64,000 nt of DNA from an uncultured Candidatus Melainabacteria bacterium (GCA_949902595.1 CATLDC010000001.1:186001-250000), one strand, 5' to 3'; positions 41,020 to 49,184 are shown, numbered from the stretch's first letter. The notes: generated by a model not told the origin, from the sequence alone. Numbers and translations are program-made.

Positions 41020-43605
41020 TTATTTTGAAGCTATTGACTGTTTTAATTTGTATGTGAGATAGTCTTCGCTGTTTGTCTTAAGGTTGTTCGGGTTCTTCTT
41101 GTATTTCAGCTGCTGCTCAAGAGACATCTGCAACAGGTTTAGTTTCTCCTGCTTTGATTTCAATTTCTTGAACTTCATAAGCTTGGAAGCTCCAGTGTAT
41201 ACTGCTTGGAGAGCCACGCTTGTCCGCTCCATGGTGCCTGCTTTGTCTATGTCCAAATCCTTAAATTTGTTTGTGAATAAAACTTCCACAAGCTCGATAA
41301 ACGAATTGTAAGCGGACTTGTTTGCCTTGTTCCGGTTCAGCTGGCTGTCACTCGGGATGATGTTATACTTTCTCATTATATTTGAAGTGAGAGTCAGGAG
41401 GCTGTTGTTGTTTATAGTCTCTAACCTGGTCTCTGTGTCAAAGAAGCATTTTTTCAACTCCTCTGCAATCTTCTTTGAGGCTTCCTCTTTTGTCATGCCC
41501 TTTGGAAGAACTGCACCCTCGAGCACAAATTCTACGATGTCAGGAACATTCCCCTTCTTGATATAAGATGTGAGACTAAGACTCCTGATTGACTGCTCCA
41601 TTGTTTGCTCAATGGTGTTGCCTGTGTCAATAAGCGTAAATACTTTGCCCTTGCGTGATTTGAGAGCATTTACATCAATGAAAATGTTTCCCGGGTGGAT
41701 ATCAGCGTGGATAACTTTTCCCTTCTTGTCAACTTTGTTGAACTGCTCTACTAAGACTTTCATGTACTCGTCAAGCAGGTAGCTTGCGTCGCTGTCCGTA
41801 AGCTTTATGTCTCCGTACTCAGGTGTCCTTGCCTGAATCTTAGCAATCTTGGACTTGATTTCCTGAACATGCTCTTGTAGCAAAAATGCGCGTCCCGGAT
41901 ACTTGTTCATCCTTTTTTCCAGCTCACCTAAAACCAAGTTGTATCTGTTAAGCTTTACGAGCGAGTTCAAACTGATGCCTTCGGCTTTTTCCATTACGTA
42001 GACGCCGTTTTTAACCTCAATAGGCTTAACGAGGTTGGCTTTTTTAGTGTATTCTACTAGTTTCTTTGCTGCGTCCATTTCGTTTACGAAATCAACTTCT
42101 TTTAAGATACCGCCGGCAAGGTCGTCAATGTTTCTCAAAAGGTAGTCTTTTTCGTCTGCGGTTTTGTTAGCCATGTTTTTAATCAACTCAGCAAACTTCT
42201 CTTTGTCTTTTAGAATCTTTTCCTCGTTGATTCCGTCTTTCAAAACCTTTAAACACACATCTTTGCCGTTCGGAGATTTTGCAAGATAAGTTTCTGCAAC
42301 GGTTCCGACCCCGAGCAGCTTGGAGATTGTGTATCCGCTTCCGAGCTTTTCGTCAATCATTTTCTGCGCCTGCTCAATTGTGCGTGTTTCAGGACAATTT
42401 TCACGCAGCATCCTGGTGAGCGCGCTTGTGTCGTTGGAAATCTGCTTGAACTTTACTGCGAAGATGTTTTCTTCAGTGAGCTTCTTCACCTTGTCTTCCA
42501 TTTTTATGGTTTTATTTTCTATGATTTTAGAAACATTTTCAGATTTCATCAATATGCTTTCAAGCTCCTTGTAGGTGCTTTCACCATTGAACTCCGAATC
42601 TTTTAAGCTGGCGTTCAGAAGCTTGTCCGTTGCTTTTTTCAGGTTCGTATCAAATACCTTTGCAAACCCGACCTTCTTGACCATCGGAACAGCAGCGGCT
42701 GCTGCAAAGGCAAGGTTTGTGACAGAGTCGTTTTTGAGATTATTTATGTACCCGCCAAAAGACTTATTCTTGTCCTCCTTGCTCCCGACAAAATACCTGT
42801 TCATGCTGTTCGCTGCAAAGTATAAAGGCACTCCGATAACCGCTCCGCCAAGAGTTGCGAGCGGCATTAATAGCCCGTTAATTGCGCCTGATGCGAAGTT
42901 TCGCAAATCACTCTTGAAGTGCGCAGCGCGCTTCACCTTCTTGTCACGCTTGTATAAAGCCTTGTCGTAATTGTTCTTTGCACCGTTAAAATCTTTTTTG
43001 TCAGATTTGAACTCCTTTGAGCCAATGCGGTTGATTAGGAGCGTTAAAATTTTGGCATACCCGCCCGCAAAAGCTGAAAACAGGGCTGCAATCGCGATAA
43101 GCTTGTTTTTGGATTTTACAGTCTCTGCAAGTTTTAATAAAACTGAACCGGCACCCTTTGGCTTGTTGCCGCCCTTTGTGCCTTCTTTTAGAACCTCTTC
43201 AAACTTCTGGTTCAAGAGCGCCTTTGAATTTAACATCTTGAACTCACGGTTAAGCCTAAAAAACGTGAATCCTGCCGCACCCATAGAAGCAGCATCACCA
43301 AGAATCTGCGCCGAATTTTCCTGCGAAGCGCTGTAAGCCTTGAGCTGCTTTAACGCATCTTTCTGGCTGATTTCACCGGCCTGAACCTTTTGGAGTGTCC
43401 GGTCTAATTTTTGGGTCCCGACTCCAAACCCTGTAACATTCTTGATAGAATTGTATAACCGCTCAATCAACCCGTGATTTCTGCGTTTTTCGCGCTTGTA
43501 AACATCTTCAATTGTAAGCTCTCTTGGCGCTCTGCGCAAAGATTGTTGTCTTGAAGCGGGTGCTTGTGCCTGCAATGCAGGGTATCTGGTAGAAATCTCC
43601 GGCAT
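41020..43605 (-). CDS. ABC1/UbiB-type atypical kinase with large N-terminal membrane region
   Basis: The 861-residue protein has an Arg/Gln-rich N-terminus, then several hydrophobic helices (LIAIAALFSAFAGGYAKIL, LMPLATLGGAVIGVPLYFAA) and an ABC1/ADCK-like kinase domain in its second half. TIEQAQKMIDEKLG and LLGVGTVAETYLAKSPNG take the place of the UbiB nucleotide loop, with VCLKVLKDG holding the Lys. VIHADIHPGNIFI is the catalytic loop and FTLIDTGNT replaces the DFG. Family members bind ATP and support lipid or quinone metabolism; none has this long N-terminal part that I know of. It stands alone with its own TATAAT (43640-43635). Confidence 0.72.
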   Translation of the reverse strand: MPEISTRYPALQAQAPASRQQSLRRAPRELTIEDVYKREKRRNHGLIERLYNSIKNVTGFGVGTQKLDRTLQKVQAGEISQKDALKQLKAYSASQENSAQILGDAASMGAAGFTFFRLNREFKMLNSKALLNQKFEEVLKEGTKGGNKPKGAGSVLLKLAETVKSKNKLIAIAALFSAFAGGYAKILTLLINRIGSKEFKSDKKDFNGAKNNYDKALYKRDKKVKRAAHFKSDLRNFASGAINGLLMPLATLGGAVIGVPLYFAANSMNRYFVGSKEDKNKSFGGYINNLKNDSVTNLAFAAAAAVPMVKKVGFAKVFDTNLKKATDKLLNASLKDSEFNGESTYKELESILMKSENVSKIIENKTIKMEDKVKKLTEENIFAVKFKQISNDTSALTRMLRENCPETRTIEQAQKMIDEKLGSGYTISKLLGVGTVAETYLAKSPNGKDVCLKVLKDGINEEKILKDKEKFAELIKNMANKTADEKDYLLRNIDDLAGGILKEVDFVNEMDAAKKLVEYTKKANLVKPIEVKNGVYVMEKAEGISLNSLVKLNRYNLVLGELEKRMNKYPGRAFLLQEHVQEIKSKIAKIQARTPEYGDIKLTDSDASYLLDEYMKVLVEQFNKVDKKGKVIHADIHPGNIFIDVNALKSRKGKVFTLIDTGNTIEQTMEQSIRSLSLTSYIKKGNVPDIVEFVLEGAVLPKGMTKEEASKKIAEELKKCFFDTETRLETINNNSLLTLTSNIMRKYNIIPSDSQLNRNKANKSAYNSFIELVEVLFTNKFKDLDIDKAGTMERTSVALQAVYTGASKLMKFKKLKSKQEKLNLLQMSLEQQLKYKKNPNNLKTNSEDYLTYKLKQSIASK

Positions 43606-43682
43606 AGTTTAACCTTAACTTTATCTTACATACCATTATAAAGACACAAAATAAGTAAAATTTGCTAATTTATTAAGAAATG

Positions 43683-43958
43683 TTAATCTTCTAATACGGA
43701 AAATCCTTGCGGAAGTTTTTCTTCTATTCTTTTAATGAGGCTTGAGGGTTTGATTCCAAGCATTTCGCAGATAGTGAAAATGGAAATAATTTTTGCTTCG
43801 TTTGAGCTGTTTTCGATTCTGTTGAGCAGAGATTTCTCGACTCCGTACTCGTCGGCGAGCAGTCTTTGAGACTTGTTGAGCTTGTTTCGCTCTTCTTTGA
43901 TGATTTGTCCCATAAGCTCTAAAATAATTTCTGCTTTCTTAGAATATTTATGCTGCAT
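43683..43958 (-). CDS. XRE-family helix-turn-helix regulator
   Basis: The 91-residue protein has a compact Xre/Cro-type domain: IIKEERNKLNKSQRLLADEYGVEKSLLNRIENSSNEAKIISIFTICE carries the five-helix pattern with the recognition helix around KSLLNRIE. It should bind DNA as a dimer, probably its own AT-rich upstream region, which has TATAATTATATAGAATTATC. No ribosome-binding site is present; TAAAAT lies seven bases before the ATG. It is next to the candidate type I toxin locus, and may be part of a small accessory region. Confidence 0.8.
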   Translation of the reverse strand: MQHKYSKKAEIILELMGQIIKEERNKLNKSQRLLADEYGVEKSLLNRIENSSNEAKIISIFTICEMLGIKPSSLIKRIEEKLPQGFSVLED

Positions 43959-44076
43959 AAATAGAATTTTATATTGTATAATTATATAGAATTATCTATA
44001 TATGCTCCGGAATCAATTGGAAGAAAGTATTAGATAGAAAAATTTAAAAAACATATAAACCTAAGTAAGCTTATTT

Positions 44077-44099
44077 GACCGGCTTTGCCGGTCTTTTTT
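44077..44099 (+). terminator. Rho-independent terminator
   Basis: GACCGGC-TTT-GCCGGTC, a perfect 7-bp stem, followed by six T. It is oriented on the plus strand although no plus-strand gene precedes it closely. It may end a short RNA that starts from the TGTATAAT near 43975 (see findings). A run of nine G follows at 44102-44110. Confidence 0.8.
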
Positions 44100-44126
44100 A
44101 TGGGGGGGGGAGAGGGGGAGGGAGTA

Positions 44127-44154
44127 TTGAAAAATAAAAAACATGCTGTATAAT
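44127..44154 (+). promoter_or_regulatory. Promoter of the antisense RNA
   Basis: TTGAAA (44127-44132), a 16-base spacer and TATAAT (44149-44154). Transcription should start near 44161. There is no coding frame downstream; the RNA runs antisense to the small toxin gene. Confidence 0.65.
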
Positions 44155-44160
44155 AAAGGT

Positions 44161-44271
44161 ATAGGGAAGAACCCTAAAGGTGATTGGTTTTATCCTTTAG
44201 AGTTCTCTTAACTCCCTATTTGATGTAAATTGACGCTATGATTATCGCTAAGATAAGCCATAGCGCTTTTT
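44161..44271 (+). ncRNA. Candidate antitoxin RNA (type I), antisense to the 24-residue peptide gene
   Basis: The RNA would span about 110 bases, from the promoter at 44127-44154 to a terminator at 44234-44271. Its first half is a long hairpin (AGGGAAGAACCCTAAAGG, 44163-44180, pairing with CCTTTAG...TCCCT up to 44218). Its second half is complementary to codons 7-24 and the stop of the toxin frame, and its terminator lies antisense to the middle of that frame. This layout is that of convergent type I toxin-antitoxin pairs. Confidence 0.6.
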
Positions 44272-44290
44272 CTGTAATACAGAAGACCAT
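44216..44290 (-). CDS. Candidate type I toxin: 24-residue hydrophobic peptide
   Basis: ATG 44290 opens a 24-codon frame that ends with TAG at 44216. The peptide starts MVFCITEKALW and continues as a single membrane-type helix (LWLILAIIIASIYIK). A very strong ribosome-binding site, AAGGTGGTGAGG (44307-44296), sits five bases upstream. The leader (about 75 bases) contains ACCACC (44346-44341) that can pair with GGTGGT of this site, so translation may be blocked in the full-length message, as in known type I toxins. It has its own promoter (44372-44400) and a convergent antisense RNA. No homologue is recalled by name. Confidence 0.6.
   Translation of the reverse strand: MVFCITEKALWLILAIIIASIYIK
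44234..44271 (+). terminator. Terminator of the antisense RNA
   Basis: CGCTATG (44234-44240) pairs with CATAGCG (44259-44265), and the inner arms ATTATC/GATAAG extend the stem. Five T follow at 44267-44271. Confidence 0.6.
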
Positions 44291-44371
44291 TTTTTCCTCA
44301 CCACCTTTCTGCTTTTTTCTCATAACTAGTCTGTGTCAGCGGTGGTAAACGGGAAGCTTACCCATAAAGCT

Positions 44372-44400
44372 ATTTTATAATAATAGGGCGTAAAACTCAA
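44372..44400 (-). promoter_or_regulatory. Promoter of the candidate toxin message
   Basis: On the minus strand TTGAGT (44400-44395), a 17-base spacer and TAAAAT (44377-44372). Transcription would start near 44365, about 75 bases before the toxin ATG. Confidence 0.6.
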
Positions 44401-44411
44401 CTCAATTCAAT

Positions 44412-44654
44412 CTAATCATATAGCTTAGGCGGCTTTTTGTTGCAGATTTCAAGTATTTCCGATAATTCAACAAGAGTTAATGAGCCCCTGCTAAGTCTTG
44501 TCGAAAAACTCGACCTGCTAGGCTTCCAATTGTACTCCTTAACAAGCTCTCTCAATATTTTTGATTGGTTAGAACCTATCTCATATTTGATTAAACTTTC
44601 TATCTGAGCTTTCCAATATTTTGCTTTTTCGTCTCTTGTTGTTTTGTTTGCCAT
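44412..44654 (-). CDS. Small DUF6471-like helical protein
   Basis: The 80-residue protein starts with KAKYWKAQIESLIKYEIG and continues SFSTRLSRGSLTLVELSEIL, a pattern seen in small DUF6471-type proteins (a lambda-repressor-like helix-turn-helix with a conserved NKISRG-like turn). It could bind DNA. It lies 17 bases after the TPR gene, with GAGGA 13 bases before its ATG, so the two may be co-transcribed. Its stop is 12 bases before the -35 of the candidate toxin. Function unknown. Confidence 0.55.
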   Translation of the reverse strand: MANKTTRDEKAKYWKAQIESLIKYEIGSNQSKILRELVKEYNWKPSRSSFSTRLSRGSLTLVELSEILEICNKKPPKLYD

Positions 44655-44671
44655 AAAAAGTCAAAATTCCT

Positions 44672-46315
44672 CTACGCATCAATAGACGCAAGCAACATGT
44701 TAATCTCGGAAATCAAATCCTCGTTCTTTGTCTTGACCGCGTTTACAAGCGCCTTCTTTAACAAAGACTTCGCCTTGTTCGGACTGTTGAACTCAATCAT
44801 CAGCTCGCCTGCGGATTTGTAGTTGAGCGCGATTTCCTCTACAGAATTAGACTTCTCGTAATTCTTTACAGCCTCTGCGTAATACTTCAAAGCCTTGTCA
44901 CTCTTCTTGAACTGCACACAAGCGTCAGCAGTGTTGCTTAAAACATAACCCTTCATTGCACTGTCAGTGGTCTGCTCAATAAGCCTGCGCGCTACATCAT
45001 AATACTCAAACGCGTTCTCATCGTACTTGTCAGTGAAAATATTCGCCATTCTTGTGAGCGAGTCAGACTGCCCGATTAAATCATCGGATTTTCCGGCATA
45101 AGAAATTGATGTAAAGTAGTGGTTCAAAGCAGGCACAATCTCGTTTACGTCATCATAAATCTGCGCCATTGAAAAATGCGCGCGCGATTTTACGTTAACA
45201 TCGGTTGTGTACTCAAGAGATTTGTTGTAACTGTTGAGCGCCTGAACATAATGCTCGTTGTCGTCATAAATCTTTCCGATTTCCAGACAAATTCTTGATT
45301 GCGTTTCAGTATCCTTAAGCTCTGATGCCCTGTTGAACGCTTCCTTGAACATCGCCATTGCTCTTTGCGGGTTGTTTGAAAACGCCTGCTTCTTTGCTTC
45401 CACAAACAAAGACTTGAGCTTTGTGTCCTGCGGTATAATCGTGATGTTAGGCTTCTTGGAAATCGTTTCTTTTGCCTGAACAAACTCCTCTTCAAGAGTG
45501 AGCTCCTCCGGCTCAATCTCAACAACTTCCTGCTGCTTAACCTCTGCAACAGGCTCTTCCTGCACCGGAGCAGCGTGCTCCTCTTTAGGCTCCGGTTTTG
45601 ATTCAGGCGCCTGGTCAGGGAATTTTACGAGGAAGTTCGGGTTGATTTCGTCTTCATTAAAACTGTAGTTGATTCTCTGCAAAAAAAGCGCGTCAAGCCA
45701 GTTCTGGACAACTTTTGAATCCTTGTTCAATGTTTCTGAAATGTATTTGTCCAAAAGCGAAGCTGCGATTTTGAGGTTGCTCTGAATAAGATTAACCTGC
45801 GGCTTCGGCTCTCTTACCTGCTGCTCGACGATTTGAAGGTAACGGTTAACTTCCTGTTCGATGTTTTCAGGAGTCGCGATTGCTTTTATTGTGTTTCTGA
45901 AATCCTTTAGAATCTGTGCGATGTTAACCTTGTTGCTTCTCGGGTTGTGAGCAGCCTGCGGTGCTGCCGGAACCTGATTCAAAGGCTGGTAGCCGGCCTG
46001 CGCAGCCTGATACTGCATCGGGTTAATCTGATGCGTGTCGTATCTGATTGGAGGCGGGGTTTGAACCTGATAAGTCTGCCTCTGCGGGTATGATTGACCG
46101 TAAGGATTTGTTGCAGGAGAATTTATTGCCTGACGGATTGGCGGCTGTGCCTGAACATCTTCTGCACGTCCGCGCGCGATGGTTTGAGGTGCCTGTCTTT
46201 GCTGCTGCTGGTCTTGCGCGTTTCCGTTATGACCGTCTTTGTCGGCTCCTTCGTTACCTGCGTTATAACTGCCTGTTCCCCTTTGAGGATAAGGGCGCGG
46301 GCGTACTGTGTTCAT
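44672..46315 (-). CDS. TPR-repeat protein with Pro/Gln-rich N-terminus
   Basis: Starting at ATG 46315 (MNTVRPRPYPQRG), the 547-residue protein has about 140 residues of low-complexity Gln/Pro/Ala/Tyr sequence, then a helical domain, an acidic Glu/Val/Pro linker (residues 225-270), and six or more tetratricopeptide-like repeats to the end (KLKSLFVEAKKQAFSNNPQR, KAFNRASELKDTETQSRICL-like units, ALNSYNKSLEY, ALKYYAEAVKNYEKS). TPR units make protein-protein scaffolds. No signal peptide. The partner is unknown. A TATATT box is 10 bases before the ATG with no ribosome-binding site. Confidence 0.75.
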   Translation of the reverse strand: MNTVRPRPYPQRGTGSYNAGNEGADKDGHNGNAQDQQQQRQAPQTIARGRAEDVQAQPPIRQAINSPATNPYGQSYPQRQTYQVQTPPPIRYDTHQINPMQYQAAQAGYQPLNQVPAAPQAAHNPRSNKVNIAQILKDFRNTIKAIATPENIEQEVNRYLQIVEQQVREPKPQVNLIQSNLKIAASLLDKYISETLNKDSKVVQNWLDALFLQRINYSFNEDEINPNFLVKFPDQAPESKPEPKEEHAAPVQEEPVAEVKQQEVVEIEPEELTLEEEFVQAKETISKKPNITIIPQDTKLKSLFVEAKKQAFSNNPQRAMAMFKEAFNRASELKDTETQSRICLEIGKIYDDNEHYVQALNSYNKSLEYTTDVNVKSRAHFSMAQIYDDVNEIVPALNHYFTSISYAGKSDDLIGQSDSLTRMANIFTDKYDENAFEYYDVARRLIEQTTDSAMKGYVLSNTADACVQFKKSDKALKYYAEAVKNYEKSNSVEEIALNYKSAGELMIEFNSPNKAKSLLKKALVNAVKTKNEDLISEINMLLASIDA

Positions 46316-46451
46316 TGTGTTAAACAATATAAACCGTCCTTCCTTTAATAATATCGGATATATTATTAAGTTCTTTATTGTTAGCCGTAAATTTCATCCG
46401 TTTGTATGATATTTGTTTAATGAAGTGTAGCAAAAAGTCATGATTTATTTG

Positions 46452-46460
46452 TGATAAAAT
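46452..46460 (+). promoter_or_regulatory. Extended -10 box 6 nt before the DUF486 ATG
   Basis: TGA-TAAAAT ends at 46460 and the ATG is at 46467, with no ribosome-binding site between. The same arrangement occurs before rimO and the aminotransferase gene. Confidence 0.55.
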
Positions 46461-46466
46461 TTTTCT

Positions 46467-46808
46467 ATGTTTAGACACGTCGCACCAATAGTATTACTTT
46501 TGATTTCAAATATCTTCATGACCTTCGCATGGTACGGTCATCTTAAATTCAGAAGCTCGGCTCTCTGGCTCGTAATCCTTGCAAGCTGGGGGATTGCGTT
46601 TTTTGAATACTGCTTTCAGGTGCCGGCAAACAGGATTGGATACAGCTGCTACAACGCGGTGCAGTTAAAAACTATTCAGGAAGTAATCACGCTCACCGTG
46701 TTCTCAGTCTTTTCTGTGCTCTACCTCAAAGAACAATTCCGCTGGAATTACCTTGTCGGGTTTGTATTTATAATCCTTGCTGTGTTTTTTATTTTTAAAG
46801 GAAAATAG
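46467..46808 (+). CDS. DUF486 (small DMT-type) membrane protein
   Basis: The 113-residue protein has four membrane helices and the family sequence MTFAWYGHLK, then FFEYCFQVPANRIGY, QLKTIQEVITLTVFSVF and FRWNYLVGFVFIILAVFFIF. This is a full-length DUF486 protein, a four-helix relative of drug/metabolite transporters. No substrate is known. Its TAG is followed at once by the ATG of the next gene, so the two are co-expressed, although no functional link is obvious. Confidence 0.9.
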   Translation: MFRHVAPIVLLLISNIFMTFAWYGHLKFRSSALWLVILASWGIAFFEYCFQVPANRIGYSCYNAVQLKTIQEVITLTVFSVFSVLYLKEQFRWNYLVGFVFIILAVFFIFKGK

Positions 46809-47540
46809 ATGAAGATTCATACAAACAGCGTTAACTTCCAATCAAAAATAAAACTTGTGGATATGGCTGCTTTCAATGCAAAAACCAAAGCTCTCAACCC
46901 AAAAAAACATGAGGTCGGATACCCTTGGACGCCTGAGACCATGAAACAAGGAAAGAATCTTTTTACAACCCAAATCATGGACTGCATTGCAGGCGGAATC
47001 GTCGACAACGGCAAAGTCGCAATGTTTCACCTCTGCACCAGACACCAGAAGGATGCAAAAAAGACACGCCAGAAAGGGTTTAGCATAAAAGAAATTGAAC
47101 GCAGGATTCTTGAGAAGGTTAACCTTGAGAACGAAAACCTGCACGCCTTTATTATCGGGGGATTCCATACGAGAGAGAACTCAAAATACAACGTGAATAA
47201 ACTTAACCAGATAAAAAATGTGTTCGAAAAACACAAAATTCCTTATTCAATACTGGGCGCAAGACGCGATGTGCACTATTTTGGCAGATATTCTATTCTG
47301 TTTGATAACAAAGAGGACACTTGGTATGTTGCAAACACGCTTTCTAATTCAAGGGGGCCAAATGGCGACGGAGCAGAGCTTGAGGTATTGGAAAATTCTG
47401 TTAATTACCACACCTATGAGCAAAAATATGACAGATACGGAGTTCGCTACGACAGAAAAAAGCACTCCGGAAGCGCGGAAGATTTTTTAAAAAGCCAGTT
47501 CAGACAGGTTGCTCTGTGTAAATTTGACAGCTTCGCTTAA
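46809..47540 (+). CDS. CNF1/CheD-fold deamidase candidate
   Basis: The 243-residue protein starts MKIHTNSVNFQSKI. It has a Cys-His pair in FTTQIMDCIAGGIVDNGKVA (Cys59) and MFHLCTRH (His74). The 15-residue spacing equals that of C866/H881 in the cytotoxic necrotising factor CNF1, and the pattern strand-Cys-strand-His also matches CheD, a glutamine deamidase. Later strands, HAFIIGGFHTREN, SILGARRDVHYFGRYSILFD and DTWYVANTL, resemble the second half of CheD (GG.....D.GG..GR). It might deamidate Gln residues of a target protein. No signal peptide. The call rests on motif pattern and spacing only. Confidence 0.5.
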   Translation: MKIHTNSVNFQSKIKLVDMAAFNAKTKALNPKKHEVGYPWTPETMKQGKNLFTTQIMDCIAGGIVDNGKVAMFHLCTRHQKDAKKTRQKGFSIKEIERRILEKVNLENENLHAFIIGGFHTRENSKYNVNKLNQIKNVFEKHKIPYSILGARRDVHYFGRYSILFDNKEDTWYVANTLSNSRGPNGDGAELEVLENSVNYHTYEQKYDRYGVRYDRKKHSGSAEDFLKSQFRQVALCKFDSFA

Positions 47541-47556
47541 TTATTTGATGATTTTG

Positions 47557-47565
47557 TGATACATT
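47557..47565 (+). promoter_or_regulatory. Extended -10 box 6 nt before the rimO ATG
   Basis: TGA-TACATT ends at 47565, six bases (gctagt) before ATG 47572. No ribosome-binding site is present. Confidence 0.5.
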
Positions 47566-47571
47566 GCTAGT

Positions 47572-48870
47572 ATGAAAAAGATAGCCCTTGTAAGTCACGG
47601 ATGTGCAAAAAACCTTGTTGATTCAGAACTGATTCTCGGAATCCTTGCCCAAAACGGGTACGAGATTACTCTTAACGAGGATGAGACAGATGTTGTTATT
47701 GTAAACACCTGCTCTTTTATCTGCGATGCAGAGCGAGAGTCAATTCGCTCAATACTCGAGCTTGTTGAACAGGGCAAAAAAGTTGTCGTAACAGGCTGCC
47801 TTGCACAAAAACATCCGGAAGAGTTGAAAAAAGAGATTCCTGAACTTGCCGCAGTTGTGGGTACAACCGACTTTACAAAGATTGTGGAAGTTCTTAAAAA
47901 GATTGACGGAGAATTTGTATCCGAGGTTAGCGAAAACCCTGAATACATTTATCCGGAAAACGTTGAACGCCAGCAAATCACAATGGGCGCAAGCTCCTAT
48001 ATCAAGATAGCAGACGGCTGCAACTATCGCTGCGGGTACTGCATAATCCCGTACCTGCGGGGTGATTACCACTCGCGCAAAATCGATGATATTGTCACCG
48101 AGGCAAAAAATTTTGTTAAAAAAGGCGTGACAGAGATTATTCTGGTTGCACAGGATACAACAGGGTACGGAGTTGATATATACAAAAAACCGATGCTCCC
48201 TAAACTTCTGGAAGAATTGAACGAAATCCAGGGACTCGGCTGGATAAGGGTCATGTACGCTTACCCGACTCAGATGAGCGACGAACTTCTTGATACAATC
48301 TCAAGACTTGATAAGGTGGTAAAATACGTTGATATCCCGCTCCAGCACTCACATCCTGAAATGCTGAAACTCATGAGCAGACCTTCGTTCGACTACCGCC
48401 CGATGATTGAAAACATCAGAAAACGTATTCCGGGTGTTTCAATAAGAACCGCGTTTATCGTGGGCTACCCGGGTGAAACAGAAGAACATTTTGAACACCT
48501 CTGTGAGTTTGTGCGTGATATGAAATTTGATAGAATGGGCGTTTTCAAATACTCGCGCGAAAAAGGCACACCGTCTTACAAAATGCAAAATCGTGTCGGC
48601 GCAAGGCTTGCAAACCAGCGATACAAAAAACTGATGGAAATTCAGCAGGGGATTTCGATTGAGCGCAACAAGAGTTTTGTGGGAAAACTCGTTCCATGCA
48701 TTATTGAATGCTATTCAGACGAGGGCGAAGTCATTGCCCGCACCCAGTTTGACGCGCCTGAAATTGACGGGGTTGTAAATATTAAGACCGACAAGCATGT
48801 TGTTCCCGGTGATATTGAGCTGGTGAGAATAACCGGGGCTACAGAATACGATTTGATGGGCGAAATTTAA
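47572..48870 (+). CDS. rimO: Ribosomal protein S12 methylthiotransferase
   Basis: The 432-residue radical-SAM enzyme has an N-terminal UPF0004 domain with three Cys (SHGCAKNLVDSE, VNTCSFICDAE, TGCLAQKHPEEL), the radical-SAM CxxxCxxC as GCNYRCGYCIIPYLRGDYHSR, and a C-terminal TRAM domain (residues 370-432). SHGCAKNLVDSE is the RimO rather than MiaB form. It adds a methylthio group to Asp in ribosomal protein S12. Full length. An octanucleotide repeat array starts 2 nt after its stop. Confidence 0.95.
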   Translation: MKKIALVSHGCAKNLVDSELILGILAQNGYEITLNEDETDVVIVNTCSFICDAERESIRSILELVEQGKKVVVTGCLAQKHPEELKKEIPELAAVVGTTDFTKIVEVLKKIDGEFVSEVSENPEYIYPENVERQQITMGASSYIKIADGCNYRCGYCIIPYLRGDYHSRKIDDIVTEAKNFVKKGVTEIILVAQDTTGYGVDIYKKPMLPKLLEELNEIQGLGWIRVMYAYPTQMSDELLDTISRLDKVVKYVDIPLQHSHPEMLKLMSRPSFDYRPMIENIRKRIPGVSIRTAFIVGYPGETEEHFEHLCEFVRDMKFDRMGVFKYSREKGTPSYKMQNRVGARLANQRYKKLMEIQQGISIERNKSFVGKLVPCIIECYSDEGEVIARTQFDAPEIDGVVNIKTDKHVVPGDIELVRITGATEYDLMGEI

Positions 48871-48872
48871 GG

Positions 48873-48988
48873 GAGCAGCTAAGCAGCTAAGCGGCTCGGC
48901 AGCTAGGCAAATTACCACATATTGCAACTTTTTAACGCATAACACAGCTTCTCTCAGCTGCTTAGCTGCCCAACTTCCCAGCTGCCCC
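48873..48988 (+). repeat. Inverted octanucleotide arrays after rimO
   Basis: 48873-48906 holds AGCAGCTA AGCAGCTA AGCGGCTC GGCAGCTA, and 48945-48988 holds the reverse complement form (CAGCTGCTTAGCTGCCC and more). Together they can fold into a long stem that could act as a terminator or RNA-stability element. The remainder of the gap to 49325 contains a promoter and the leader of the next gene but no other gene that I can support. Confidence 0.6.
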
Positions 48989-49184
48989 CCCTCCATGCCA
49001 ACTTCTTTACAAAACTTTACAGTTTCTAAAACCCATGCAAACATGCTGGTGGCATGGTTTTTCATGGTAAAAAAAGCTGTAACCATGCAGCCATCTGGCT
49101 ATAGCATGTACTCAAACGCGCAAGGGCAGCAGAATCAATCGGCTTCGGATTATTAAAATATCTTTACAATTGCCCGTTTATGGG

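Noticed and set aside
44101..44120. Run of nine G followed by AG-rich sequence, as a phase-variable tract
   Set aside because: It lies outside any coding frame and after a terminator; length variation would not switch a gene that I can see.
48715..49086. 123-residue minus-strand frame after rimO
   Set aside because: It translates the octanucleotide repeats and the end of rimO; the Leu/Ala/Cys pattern comes from the repeats.
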